A stretch of 42,797 bases of DNA, taken from assembly GCF_913063425.1 (NCBI RefSeq), contig NZ_CAJXYK010000051.1, positions 1-42,797 of the forward strand, written 5' to 3'. The DNA is from an uncultured Thiohalocapsa sp. Lineage in GTDB: Bacteria; Pseudomonadota; Gammaproteobacteria; Chromatiales; Chromatiaceae. The notes under the pieces were generated by a model. The model worked only from the letters and a program-made list of their open reading frames with translations, was not told the origin of the DNA and made no database searches. Made by a program: the position numbers and the translations under genes. Each line of letters starts with the position of its first letter. The first letter of the stretch is position 1. Positions 17,225 through 23,938 of this stretch are shown here, in pieces.

Positions 17225-17292
17225 TTAAGGCGTGCTCTCGGGCTTGCTCCCAGGCTTGCTCTCGGGCTTGCGCTCAGGCTGGGCCTCAGGCG
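17225..17292 (-). repeat. 12-bp tandem repeat at the sheath stop, codes KPES in the +1 frame
   Basis: Five imperfect 12-base units (phase GCTCTCGGGCTT on the plus strand, from 17233 to 17292) begin at the sheath stop codon and fill much of the sheath-tube spacer. On the minus strand, the frame shifted by +1 at the stop is open for 20 codons and reads as Lys-Pro-Glu-Ser-type repeats before a TAA at 17225-17227. This looks like a former or alternative C-terminal extension of the sheath. Confidence 0.8.
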
Positions 17293-19526
17293 TCCGCCGT
17301 CTTCTGGCCGATGCGGAAGATCACGAACTCCGCCGGCCGCAGCGGCGCGACGCCCACCAGACACACCAGGCGGCCGTTGTCGAGGTCGTTCTGGGTCATG
17401 GTGCTGCGGTCGCAGCGCACGAAGAAGGCGGCCTTGGCGGAGCCGCCGAGCAGGCGGCCGTTGAACCACTCGTTGTAGAGGAAGCCCTCGACGGTGGCCG
17501 TCACATTGGCCCAGAGGCGCTCGCCGTTGGGCTCGAACACCACCCACTGGGTGGAGACGTCGATGGAGCGCTCCAGGTACAGGAAGTAGCGCCGCACGTT
17601 GACGTACTGCCATTCCGGGTCGCTGGAGAGCGTGCGCCCGCCCCAGACCCGGTGGCCGCGCCCGGGGAAGGAGCGCAGGCAGTTGATGCCGTTGGGGTTC
17701 AGCAGCTCCTGCTGGAACTGGTTGATGTCCTGCGCGAACCGGAGCGCGCCGATGACGACCTCGTTGGCCGGGGCCTTGTGCACGCCGCGGGTGACATCGG
17801 TGTTGGCATAGACGCCGGCGATGAAGCCGCCCGGAGGCACTGTGATGGTCGGGCGGCGCCCGGTGGGGTCTGCCGTAACCACCCAGGGGTAGTAGAGCGC
17901 GAGCCGGGAGTCGTCGAAATTGCCCGCGAATTCGCGCACCTCGGACAGGGCCATGCCCTCCTGCGCATCGACGATGCCGATGCGATAGCGCATGCGCCGG
18001 CAGTGGGCCTGCATGGCCGCCACCACCTGCTGGTGGCTGTCGGCATGGGCCGCTGCGGCCGGGGTCATGACAATGGCGATGTCCTCGATGTCCTCCAGCG
18101 CGGCGAGGCCGGTGTTGCCCTGCACCTCGTCCACCTCGCCTGCGTAGTCCGTGCCCCCGGGGGTGTCGCCGTCGCTGCCCGGGCTGCCGTTGGCGGCGCC
18201 GGCGCCCATGCGGATGAGCCAGCGCGGGCCGGCGGCGACCGTGGCGGGCGGGTCCAGGAAGGCGTCCTCGAACAGGCTCTCCAGCGCCGCGAGCACGTCG
18301 GCGCCGGTGACCGGGGAGCCGTTCAGGGTCTCCGCGATGGTGCAGGACACGGGGGCGGTGAGGGCGTCCAGACGCCGCTCCGGCGTCGCCGGCATCACCG
18401 CGGGCATGCTGTCGGCCCCGTCCGGTGCGGTGCTCATGCCGGTGTAGCTGTGGATGATCTCGCCCTGCTCGTCGTCCGGCTCGTCGCCCGGGTCCGCCAG
18501 GCGCACGTCGATGTCGAAGCCGCGCTTCACCATCACCGCGGCGGCGGCGCCGGGCTCCGCCGCCAAGGCGGCGAGGCGCAGGGGGATGTCGTCGGCGACG
18601 CCCTGATTCAGGTCCGCCAGCACCGTGAAGGTCGTGCCGGCGGCGTCGATGGTGCCGCGCAGCTGCCGCAGCGTGCCCCAGTGGGCGGCGCCCGTGAACG
18701 CGGACAGGTCGGTCTCGTCGGTGAGGGTGATCTCGGCGGCATCACCGTCCGCGAGCGGACCCGTGGTGGGTTGGCGGGCGTAGACCCGGGTGAAGGTGGT
18801 GCTGGCGGCGGCGACGCCGGCGGCCATGAGCCGGCCCTCGGTGGCGCCGTCCGGGGCGAGCTGATCCGGCGTGGTGCTGCCGGAGGCGGCGGTGATTTCC
18901 GCCAGGTTGTCCACGATGTCGTAATGGTCGCCGTTGCGGCGCACCAGGCCGCGGAAGTCCATCGGGAAGCGCGCCGGCGGCACGTCGCCGGCGACGCCGG
19001 TGGCACGGATCTCCTGCGGCAGCCCGGTGGCGTCCAGGAACAGCACTTCGCCGTCGGCGGGCGTGGTGGTGCGCTCGCGCCTGAGCAGGTTCTCGCTGTC
19101 GCGCCAGCGCAGCTCCAGGGTGAAGTCGCCGCGCGCCCCGGGGAAGCGGCTGGTGAAGGTGACCACGCCGTTGGCGTCCGTCGCAGTGGCCGCATCGGCG
19201 CTGCTGCCGGCGCTCGTCGCATCGGTGCTGTTGACGCCGGCAACCACCCGGGCCACGTAGAGCTGCTTGCCGCCGTTGTCGAAGAAGGCGCGGGCGGCGA
19301 TGGCGGTGTGGTTCAGTATCGCATTGCCGCTCAGGCTCAGGTCCTCGGCGTCGCCGTAGATGCGCACGAAGTCCGCGAAGCTGGTGCAGACCTCCGGCCT
19401 GCCGCGCAACGGGCCGGAGCGGGTGGGGCCGACGATGGCGGCTACGCTGGTGCCCACGCCCTCGATGGAGCGGGAGCGGAAGCTGACTTCCTCTACGAAG
19501 ACGCCTGGGGCGAGGTACTCGGGCAT
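17286..19526 (-). CDS. Tail sheath protein, main copy (Afp2-like)
   Basis: The ATG at 19524-19526 has AGGAG 9 to 13 bases upstream. The 746-residue product opens MPEYLAPGVFVEEVSFRSRS and VGTSVAAIVGPTRSGP, the canonical sheath N-terminus whose arm interlocks with neighbouring subunits. It ends with the conserved sheath C-terminal domain: HRVWGGRTLSSDPEWQYVNV, RRYFLYLERSIDVSTQWVVF, NEWFNGRLLGGSAKAAFFVR, then APLRPAEFVIFRIGQ. Between about residues 100 and 430 there is a large insertion of beta-rich, Asp/Thr/Ala-rich sequence, making the protein about twice the length of Afp2-type sheaths. Such insertions form the outer surface of the sheath in other systems. Function by family: contractile outer sheath. 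An open frame continuing upstream to 19739 belongs to the neighbouring gene's shadow. Confidence 0.95.
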   Translation of the reverse strand: MPEYLAPGVFVEEVSFRSRSIEGVGTSVAAIVGPTRSGPLRGRPEVCTSFADFVRIYGDAEDLSLSGNAILNHTAIAARAFFDNGGKQLYVARVVAGVNSTDATSAGSSADAATATDANGVVTFTSRFPGARGDFTLELRWRDSENLLRRERTTTPADGEVLFLDATGLPQEIRATGVAGDVPPARFPMDFRGLVRRNGDHYDIVDNLAEITAASGSTTPDQLAPDGATEGRLMAAGVAAASTTFTRVYARQPTTGPLADGDAAEITLTDETDLSAFTGAAHWGTLRQLRGTIDAAGTTFTVLADLNQGVADDIPLRLAALAAEPGAAAAVMVKRGFDIDVRLADPGDEPDDEQGEIIHSYTGMSTAPDGADSMPAVMPATPERRLDALTAPVSCTIAETLNGSPVTGADVLAALESLFEDAFLDPPATVAAGPRWLIRMGAGAANGSPGSDGDTPGGTDYAGEVDEVQGNTGLAALEDIEDIAIVMTPAAAAHADSHQQVVAAMQAHCRRMRYRIGIVDAQEGMALSEVREFAGNFDDSRLALYYPWVVTADPTGRRPTITVPPGGFIAGVYANTDVTRGVHKAPANEVVIGALRFAQDINQFQQELLNPNGINCLRSFPGRGHRVWGGRTLSSDPEWQYVNVRRYFLYLERSIDVSTQWVVFEPNGERLWANVTATVEGFLYNEWFNGRLLGGSAKAAFFVRCDRSTMTQNDLDNGRLVCLVGVAPLRPAEFVIFRIGQKTADA

Positions 19527-19572
19527 GGCCTTGGTCTCCTGATGCGTGGCGCGGCGGGCGAATCGGTTGAGG

Positions 19573-20421
19573 TCAGGCGGGTGCCACCGCCAGGTGGGTG
19601 CGCGCGGCGGAGTCGAGCCGGGCGACACCGCCGGGAACCAGATCGAGCGCCAGCGCCGCGGCCAGCGCGAAGGGCGCCCGGGTGCTGCCGAGGCGCATGG
19701 CCGCGAAGCCCGCGGCGGGCGGTGCCTCCGGCGCTGCACCGGTCGGCGCGGTGGCGCTGAGGCTCGCGGTATAGCTCGGCACGCCGTCCGGCAGCGCGGG
19801 CAGCCGGCTGAGCAGCAGCCGGAAGTCCCCGTGGGCGTCGGCCTGGGCGACGAAGGCGCGTACCTGCGCGGGGTTGTCGCCGTCCGCCGGCACCAGGGTC
19901 ACGTCGAGCCGCAGCCGCGCCCAGCGCGCGGGGGTGCCGTCCAGCGCCGGGTCGCCGGTCTGCTCGAAGACCAGCCGGCCGACGAGCACGCCGCCGGTAA
20001 CGGTGTTGCCGGCGGGCACCATGGCGCCGACGGGCGAGCGGTAGAGCAGCAGCGGCTGCCCCGCGTCGCCGGTGATGTCCAGGTCGAAGGCGAGCGGGTT
20101 GAAGCGCCCGGCCGGGTCCGCCGCGGTGCCGGCGACGCGGTAGGGGGTGAGCGCCGGGCGGGCGCGCTCGGCCTCGCTGGCGACGCCGTCCACGATGGAC
20201 GCAGCGGGGGGTCCGGCGGGCCGGCGCCAGAGCACCAGCTGCCCGGGCTTGGCGCGCCAGCGCAGGTCGCGTGGATAGGTGCTCAGGGTCACGGCCAGGG
20301 GCTCGCGCACCGGCGCCAGGGTCTCCGGGTCGTCCGGGTCGCCGCTGGTGGCGTCGAGCCACAGCAGGGCGCCGTCGGCGTGGAGGATGTTGGTCTCCAG
20401 GACCTGGACCTTCGTGTCCAT
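19573..20421 (-). CDS. eCIS-associated beta-sandwich protein of unknown function
   Basis: This is a 282-residue protein from the ATG at 20419-20421, starting 13 bases after the DUF4255 gene. The opening is MDTKVQVLETNILHADGAL. The central part, VLVGRLVFEQTGDPALDG followed by ARLRLDVTLV and AQADAHGDFRLLLSRLPAL, resembles the carboxypeptidase-regulatory-like/transthyretin-type beta-sandwich pattern (G-x-V-x-G-x-L, then a conserved A-D-A-x-G-x-F-R-L turn). No catalytic residues are recognisable. It lies between the terminator and the sheath, so a role in capping or decorating the distal end is possible. That is inference from position only. Confidence 0.85.
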   Translation of the reverse strand: MDTKVQVLETNILHADGALLWLDATSGDPDDPETLAPVREPLAVTLSTYPRDLRWRAKPGQLVLWRRPAGPPAASIVDGVASEAERARPALTPYRVAGTAADPAGRFNPLAFDLDITGDAGQPLLLYRSPVGAMVPAGNTVTGGVLVGRLVFEQTGDPALDGTPARWARLRLDVTLVPADGDNPAQVRAFVAQADAHGDFRLLLSRLPALPDGVPSYTASLSATAPTGAAPEAPPAAGFAAMRLGSTRAPFALAAALALDLVPGGVARLDSAARTHLAVAPA

Positions 20422-20434
20422 GGCGGTGCAGCCC

Positions 20435-21028
20435 TCAGACGGTCCCGGACGGGAAGACCCGCGAGCGCACCGGGCCGTGGCTGGTGGCGTCCGGGCGCAG
20501 GCGCAGCTGCAGGGTGCGGATGACATAGGCCGCGGACAGGGTGAAGTCCGCGCCGAGGCGGTCCCAGATGCGCATCTGGTCCTCGATGCTGATGTCCTCG
20601 GGGGCGATGCTCGCCTGCTCGGCGCTGCGCCATTCGGCGTCGTGCTCGACGAGGGCCGCCAGGTCCAGCAGCGGCTCGTTGGCGATCTCCAGCATGGCCC
20701 AGGCCAGCAGGTCTGCCTCCAGCGCGGCGCTGGCGGCATTGGCGATGAGCAGCAGGTGCAGATTCACCGGCAGCTCCCGGTCGGGCTCGGCGCCCACACC
20801 GGCGGGGCCGGGCGCCGGCGTGCGCCGGTTGCGCCCGTGCGGGTCCACGGCGATGCGGTACAGGTAGAGGCCGAGCTGGTTGCCGCTCAGGGCTTCGCTC
20901 AGGTCGGCGCTGCCGAGCACGGTCACCCGGGCGGTGGTGCTCCCGCTGCGCCAGGGCTCGGGCAGGCGGGCGGTGAGCCGGTCCGCGAGCGCGGTCACCG
21001 CGCCGTGCACCCCTTGGAAGGACGCCAT
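20435..21028 (-). CDS. DUF4255 (Pvc16 N-terminal) tail-terminator protein, Afp16-like
   Basis: This 197-residue protein matches the DUF4255/Pvc16_N family: VTALADRLTARLP, SGNQLGLYLYRIAVDPHGRN, ELPVNLHLLLIANAASAALE, then LAWAMLEIANEPLLD and FTLSAAYVIRTLQLRL. Family members cap the distal end of the tube and sheath and fix tail length (Afp16 in the antifeeding prophage). It starts at the ATG 21026-21028 with GAGG upstream and follows the winged-helix-like gene by 11 bases. DUF4255 genes are among the most reliable markers of eCIS loci, so this gene helps to separate the locus from an ordinary phage or pyocin. Confidence 0.94.
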   Translation of the reverse strand: MASFQGVHGAVTALADRLTARLPEPWRSGSTTARVTVLGSADLSEALSGNQLGLYLYRIAVDPHGRNRRTPAPGPAGVGAEPDRELPVNLHLLLIANAASAALEADLLAWAMLEIANEPLLDLAALVEHDAEWRSAEQASIAPEDISIEDQMRIWDRLGADFTLSAAYVIRTLQLRLRPDATSHGPVRSRVFPSGTV

Positions 21029-21039
21029 TGCGTTGGACC

Positions 21040-21363
21040 TCAGGCGTCGCGGTCCGGGGTTTCGGCGCCGTCCGCGCCGGCATCATCGGCTCCCGACGCG
21101 TCCGGGTCCGCCGCATCCCCGCCCGGGGCGACGGCGCCGTACACCAGCTCGCCGCCGGCGTTGCGCTGCGGGCGCACACGGCCCTGGGCCTCCAGGTGAC
21201 GCAATGCCTTCTCCACCATGCTCCTCGTCTCCAGCAGGCGCTGGCGGGCGATCCACCAGCGCGTGATGCCGTCCACCGTGTCCCGCGCGCCCTGGTTGGC
21301 GGCCAGGTAGCGGGCGATCTCTTCCGCAAGGGCCGCCACCGCGTCCTCGTCGTCGCTGCTCAT
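21040..21363 (-). CDS. Small winged-helix-like protein, first gene of the eCIS operon
   Basis: The 107-residue product starts MSSDDEDAVAALAEEI at the ATG 21361-21363. A TTG at 21424-21426 in the same frame would lie inside the -24/-12 promoter element, so the ATG is the better start. The block YLAANQGARDTVDGITRWWI and then VEKALRHLEAQGRV looks like a small winged-helix fold, with the last helix and wing ending in G-x-x-VYGAV. The C-terminus is acidic and low-complexity (Asp/Ala/Gly). Small proteins of this kind occur at the head of eCIS operons. Whether this one binds DNA or is a structural part is not known. Confidence 0.8.
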   Translation of the reverse strand: MSSDDEDAVAALAEEIARYLAANQGARDTVDGITRWWIARQRLLETRSMVEKALRHLEAQGRVRPQRNAGGELVYGAVAPGGDAADPDASGADDAGADGAETPDRDA

Positions 21364-21409
21364 CTCTGCTGGGCGCGGGCTCCGTGGCGAGCGTTTGGGG
21401 TCGGGTATG

Positions 21410-21425
21410 AGCAAGCGCTTTGCCA
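21410..21425 (-). promoter_or_regulatory. Sigma-54 (-24/-12) promoter for the eCIS operon
   Basis: The minus strand reads TGGCAAAGCGCTTGCT. Compared with the sigma-54 consensus TGGCACG-N4-TTGCA/T, it has the invariant GG and GC pairs at exact spacing and differs in two positions of the -24 box. The predicted transcription start is about 21399, leaving a leader of roughly 36 bases before the ATG at 21363. A sigma-54 activator gene lies directly upstream. The strand, spacing and location all agree, so this is a strong candidate. Confidence 0.75.
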
Positions 21426-21479
21426 ATCTGCCCAGGTGAAGCAGAACAATGGCTTAGCAGCAGTCGGCGTCGCCCCTGT

Positions 21480-21501
21480 GGGTCCGGAGTGACCCAGGGC
21501 G
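21480..21501. promoter_or_regulatory. Palindromic site 1, possible activator-binding site
   Basis: The core GGGTC-N6-GACCC is followed by AGGGCG. It lies about 55-75 bases upstream of the -24 box. Nineteen of 22 positions are identical to the site at 21701-21722, and these are the only two copies I see. Binding by the adjacent sigma-54 activator is inferred. Confidence 0.45.
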
Positions 21502-21573
21502 CAGGGGCCTCGGGGTCGGGCCCAGGCACGCCGGCGCGAATCTCTGTTGCGTCCGGCGCGAGGCGGGCAGGCG

Positions 21574-21614
21574 GGTAGGTCGGATCAGCCTGTCAGGGCG
21601 TAACCCGACCTGCC
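21574..21614. repeat. REP-like imperfect inverted repeat
   Basis: The arms GGTAGGTCGG and CCGACCTGCC enclose about 20 bases that include a TCAGCC/GGCGTAA pair, the form of a common proteobacterial intergenic REP palindrome. It lies between the sigma-54 activator gene and the eCIS promoter. Confidence 0.6.
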
Positions 21615-21700
21615 GGAGCGAGCCGTGCCCGGTGTCTGCTGGTTCTGAAGCCAGTCGAAAGCCCGCTGTCGAGGTGCTGCAGCGCCGGGTGCCGGGGCCT

Positions 21701-21722
21701 GGGTCGGAAGCGACCCAGGGCG
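21701..21722. promoter_or_regulatory. Palindromic site 2, possible activator-binding site or terminator stem
   Basis: A perfect inverted repeat with 8-bp arms (CTGGGTCG and CGACCCAG, 21699-21718) and a 4-base loop is followed by the same AGGGCG seen at site 1. It lies 34 bases after the stop of the sigma-54 activator gene and could also act as a terminator stem. No T-rich run follows on the minus strand, which speaks against an intrinsic terminator. Confidence 0.45.
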
Positions 21723-21756
21723 GGGTGCAGGTGACCCGGATGGGTGTGACGCGGAT

Positions 21757-23121
21757 TCAGCTGCGGGCGGGTCCGGCGTCGATGGCGTGCTTTTTGAGGA
21801 GCTTGCCCAGCGCCCGGCGCTCCTTGTCTGCGCGGCGGGCGGCCTCGGAGACGTTGCCGCCGGTGGCCTGGAGCAGGTCGGTGAGGTAGCTGCGCTCGAA
21901 GGCCTCGATGGCGCGGGCCTTGGCCACGGCGAAGGGCTCCTGGGTGGGGGCGGCGGACACCGATGGCATCGCCTCACCGGCCGCCGGCTGTGGGAAGACG
22001 AGCGCCCCGTCGGCGAGCAGCACACTGCGGTGAATCAGATTCTCAAGCTCGCGCACGTTGCCGGGCCAGGGGTGGGCGGCGAGCACCGGCAGGGCGGCGG
22101 GGGCGAGCTCCCGGGCGGGCAGTCCGTACTCGGCGCAGAAGCGGTGGATGAAGTGGCGTGCCAGCAGCGGGATGTCCGTCACGCGCTCGCGCAGCGGCGG
22201 CAGGCGCAGCGCGAGCACATCCAGGCGGAAGTAGAGGTCGGCGCGAAAGCCGACGCCCGTGCTCAGGCGGCGCAGGTCCGCGTTGCTGGCGGCCACCACG
22301 CGGGCGTCGGAGCGCAGCGTGCGGCTGCTGCCCAGGGGACGGTACTCGTGCTCCTGCAGGAACCGGAGCAGGGCTGCCTGGGCCTTGGGCGAGAGGGTCT
22401 CGATCTCGTCCAGGAACAGCGTACCCCCGGCGGCATCGCCGATGGCGCCGGCGCTGGCGGTTTTGGCGTCCGTGTAGGCGCCGCGGGCGTGGCCGAAGAG
22501 CTCGTTCTCCAGCAGCTGGTCGGGCAGGGCACCGCAGTTGACGGCGACGAAGGGCCCGCCGGCCCGCGGACCCAGATAATGCAGTGCCCGCGCCGCCAGC
22601 TCCTTGCCGGTGCCGGTCTCGCCCTCGATGAGCACCGGCGCCGCACAGGGCAGCATACGGCCCAGCACGGCCATGGCCCGGTTGAAGGCGGGTGCGCGGC
22701 CGATGAGGTTGAGCTCCGCCAGCAGCCCCGCCAGCGCCGGGTCCAGCGCGTCCGCCGCGGGCTCCGGCAGTTGGCGGCAGAGGCGGGCGAGCCGGAAATC
22801 GAGCTCCGGCTGCTCGCAGGGCCAGCGCACACAATCGCAGCAGAGCTCCGCGAGGCGGTCGCCCCAGCCTGGGTGACCACCCACCAGGACGGCGAGGGCG
22901 GGAATCCCCCGCGGCCGGCAAAGCGCGTGGAGCCGTTCGGCCAGTGCAGTGTCAGGGGTGCCGGCGAGCACCAGAAGCGGCGCGGCGGGTGGGCTCGCGC
23001 TCAATGACTCCAGCGAGCTGATACTGACGGCGTAGCCGAGCGCGGTGCAGGCGCCGGTCACGGCCTCAAGGCGGTCGGCGCCGCCGGCGGTGGGCAGGAG
23101 AAGGAGAGATCTGTCGCGCAT
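21757..23121 (-). CDS. Sigma-54-dependent transcriptional activator (AAA+, Fis-type HTH)
   Basis: This is a 454-residue bacterial enhancer-binding protein. Residues 1-130 form a receiver-like or unknown sensory domain in which I see no convincing phospho-acceptor Asp context. The AAA+ domain follows, with Walker A GETGTGKE (167-174), Walker B GTLFLDE (233-239), then FRADLYFRLDVLALRLPPLR and HPWPGNVRELEN. The C-terminal Fis-type helix-turn-helix reads GNVSEAARRADKERRALGKL. The sigma-54 contact loop, normally GAFTGA, is GAYTDA here (214-219). Family role: ATP-driven remodelling of closed sigma-54 RNA polymerase complexes. It lies upstream of, and in the same direction as, the eCIS operon with its -24/-12 promoter, so that operon is the obvious target. 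Confidence 0.94.
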   Translation of the reverse strand: MRDRSLLLLPTAGGADRLEAVTGACTALGYAVSISSLESLSASPPAAPLLVLAGTPDTALAERLHALCRPRGIPALAVLVGGHPGWGDRLAELCCDCVRWPCEQPELDFRLARLCRQLPEPAADALDPALAGLLAELNLIGRAPAFNRAMAVLGRMLPCAAPVLIEGETGTGKELAARALHYLGPRAGGPFVAVNCGALPDQLLENELFGHARGAYTDAKTASAGAIGDAAGGTLFLDEIETLSPKAQAALLRFLQEHEYRPLGSSRTLRSDARVVAASNADLRRLSTGVGFRADLYFRLDVLALRLPPLRERVTDIPLLARHFIHRFCAEYGLPARELAPAALPVLAAHPWPGNVRELENLIHRSVLLADGALVFPQPAAGEAMPSVSAAPTQEPFAVAKARAIEAFERSYLTDLLQATGGNVSEAARRADKERRALGKLLKKHAIDAGPARS

Positions 23122-23620
23122 CCGGGCATACCCCGCTGGGTCGGGTACCGCGCGCGACTGTGGTTATGATGGTCTGCGCGGCGAACCGAATCAGGTTATC
23201 CGCCGTTGGCTACAGCCGCCGGGGTGCCTGCGATACGCTGCCAGGGAATCCGGCCAACGGGTTGCCCCGCGCCTGTGCCGGTACGCGAGGTGGACACGGC
23301 TCCGCGGCCGCCCCCATCAACCGACGGTAGCAACCTCGCCGATAGAGGGGTATGCGGGATTTCCGCGAGCACCCGCAAGTCTGACGGAATCCCTGAGTCG
23401 ATGGAAAGGGAAAAGCTGATGACCGGCCCGATGGCCAGTGCCGACGGTCCCCATCAGGACATCGACGCCATGCGCGAAAACGCCCGAGCAGGCCGCTGAA
23501 TCATCCCTTTTCGCGTCTTTCGCGTACTTCGCAGCTCCAAAATTCCGGTCTTTTCAGGGTCGCCCTGCGGTTCAGTGCTGACAAGATCTGGGACGCTCAG
23601 TAACGCGCGAACGAATGACA
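23122..23620. other. Intergenic stretch without recognisable gene
   Basis: About 500 bases between the start of the sigma-54 activator gene and the first GGGGACGT motifs. It must contain the activator promoter. A plus-strand reading frame ending at 23499 has a purine-rich AAAGGGAAAAG before an ATG at 23419 that would code only 26 residues (MTGPMASADGPHQDIDAM at its start). I could not link it to a family and do not call it a gene. Confidence 0.5.
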
Positions 23621-23704
23621 TACAACGTCCCCGTATCAGCGCCGAATTAGGTATAACGTCCCCTAATTAGCGTCAACTGTTATGGGGACGTGATACTTAA
23701 TTGT
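23621..23704. repeat. REP-like motifs with GGGGACGT/ACGTCCCC core
   Basis: Three motifs occur in both orientations: TACAACGTCCCCGTATC, then AGGTATAACGTCCCCTAATT, then TGGGGACGTGATACTTAATT. They belong to the same family as the tandem array that follows and the motifs around the transposase gene at 29299. Confidence 0.75.
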
Positions 23705-23721
23705 CTGATGGTGTCCACCGA

Positions 23722-23853
23722 CGGTAATACGGGGACGTTATACTGAATTCTTGGATGCTTTCTCTCGGTAATACGGGGACGTTATACTGAATTCGTGGAT
23801 GCTTTCTCTCGGTAATACGGGGACGTTATACTGAATTCGTGGATGCTTTCTCC
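23722..23853. repeat. 44-bp tandem repeat, three units
   Basis: Units start at 23722, 23766 and 23810. Each begins CGGTAATACGGGGACGTTAT and ends in GGATGCTTTCTC. The second and third units are almost identical, while the first differs by one base in the AATTCGTGG part. There is no variable spacer, so this is not a CRISPR array. It lies 85 bases before the YSC84-domain gene. Confidence 0.95.
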
Positions 23854-23859
23854 CGCGTC

Positions 23860-23877
23860 CTGCGCAATCCTGCGCAG
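23860..23877. promoter_or_regulatory. Perfect inverted repeat upstream of the YSC84-domain gene
   Basis: Arms CTGCGCA and TGCGCAG enclose ATCC. It lies about 60 bases before the ATG at 23939 and could be an operator or a hairpin. No regulator for it is identified. Confidence 0.4.
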
Positions 23878-23938
23878 ACCCCCGCACGGCGCGCTAAGCT
23901 GTCGCCCGTCTTCCCGAATCGATCATGAGTCAACACCC

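Noticed and set aside
1-21363. Ordinary contractile prophage or R-type pyocin
   Set aside because: No capsid, terminase, portal, lysis or integrase genes in the window. DUF4255 terminator, two tube and two sheath-type genes, Afp7-like and DUF5908-like genes are the eCIS pattern.
21364-21426. TTG start that would lengthen the winged-helix-like protein by 21 residues
   Set aside because: The TTG is immediately adjacent to and overlaps the -24/-12 promoter element, so it would not be transcribed from that promoter. The ATG at 21363 fits better.
21699-21718. Intrinsic terminator after the sigma-54 activator gene
   Set aside because: The stem is perfect but no T-rich run follows on the minus strand. 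The shared sequence with 21480 suggests a protein-binding site instead.
23206-23499. 97-codon plus-strand frame upstream of the repeat array
   Set aside because: No family resemblance and no good start. Only a 26-codon part has a plausible ribosome binding site.
23722-23853. CRISPR-like array
   Set aside because: Direct tandem 44-bp units with no unique spacers and no cas genes nearby.
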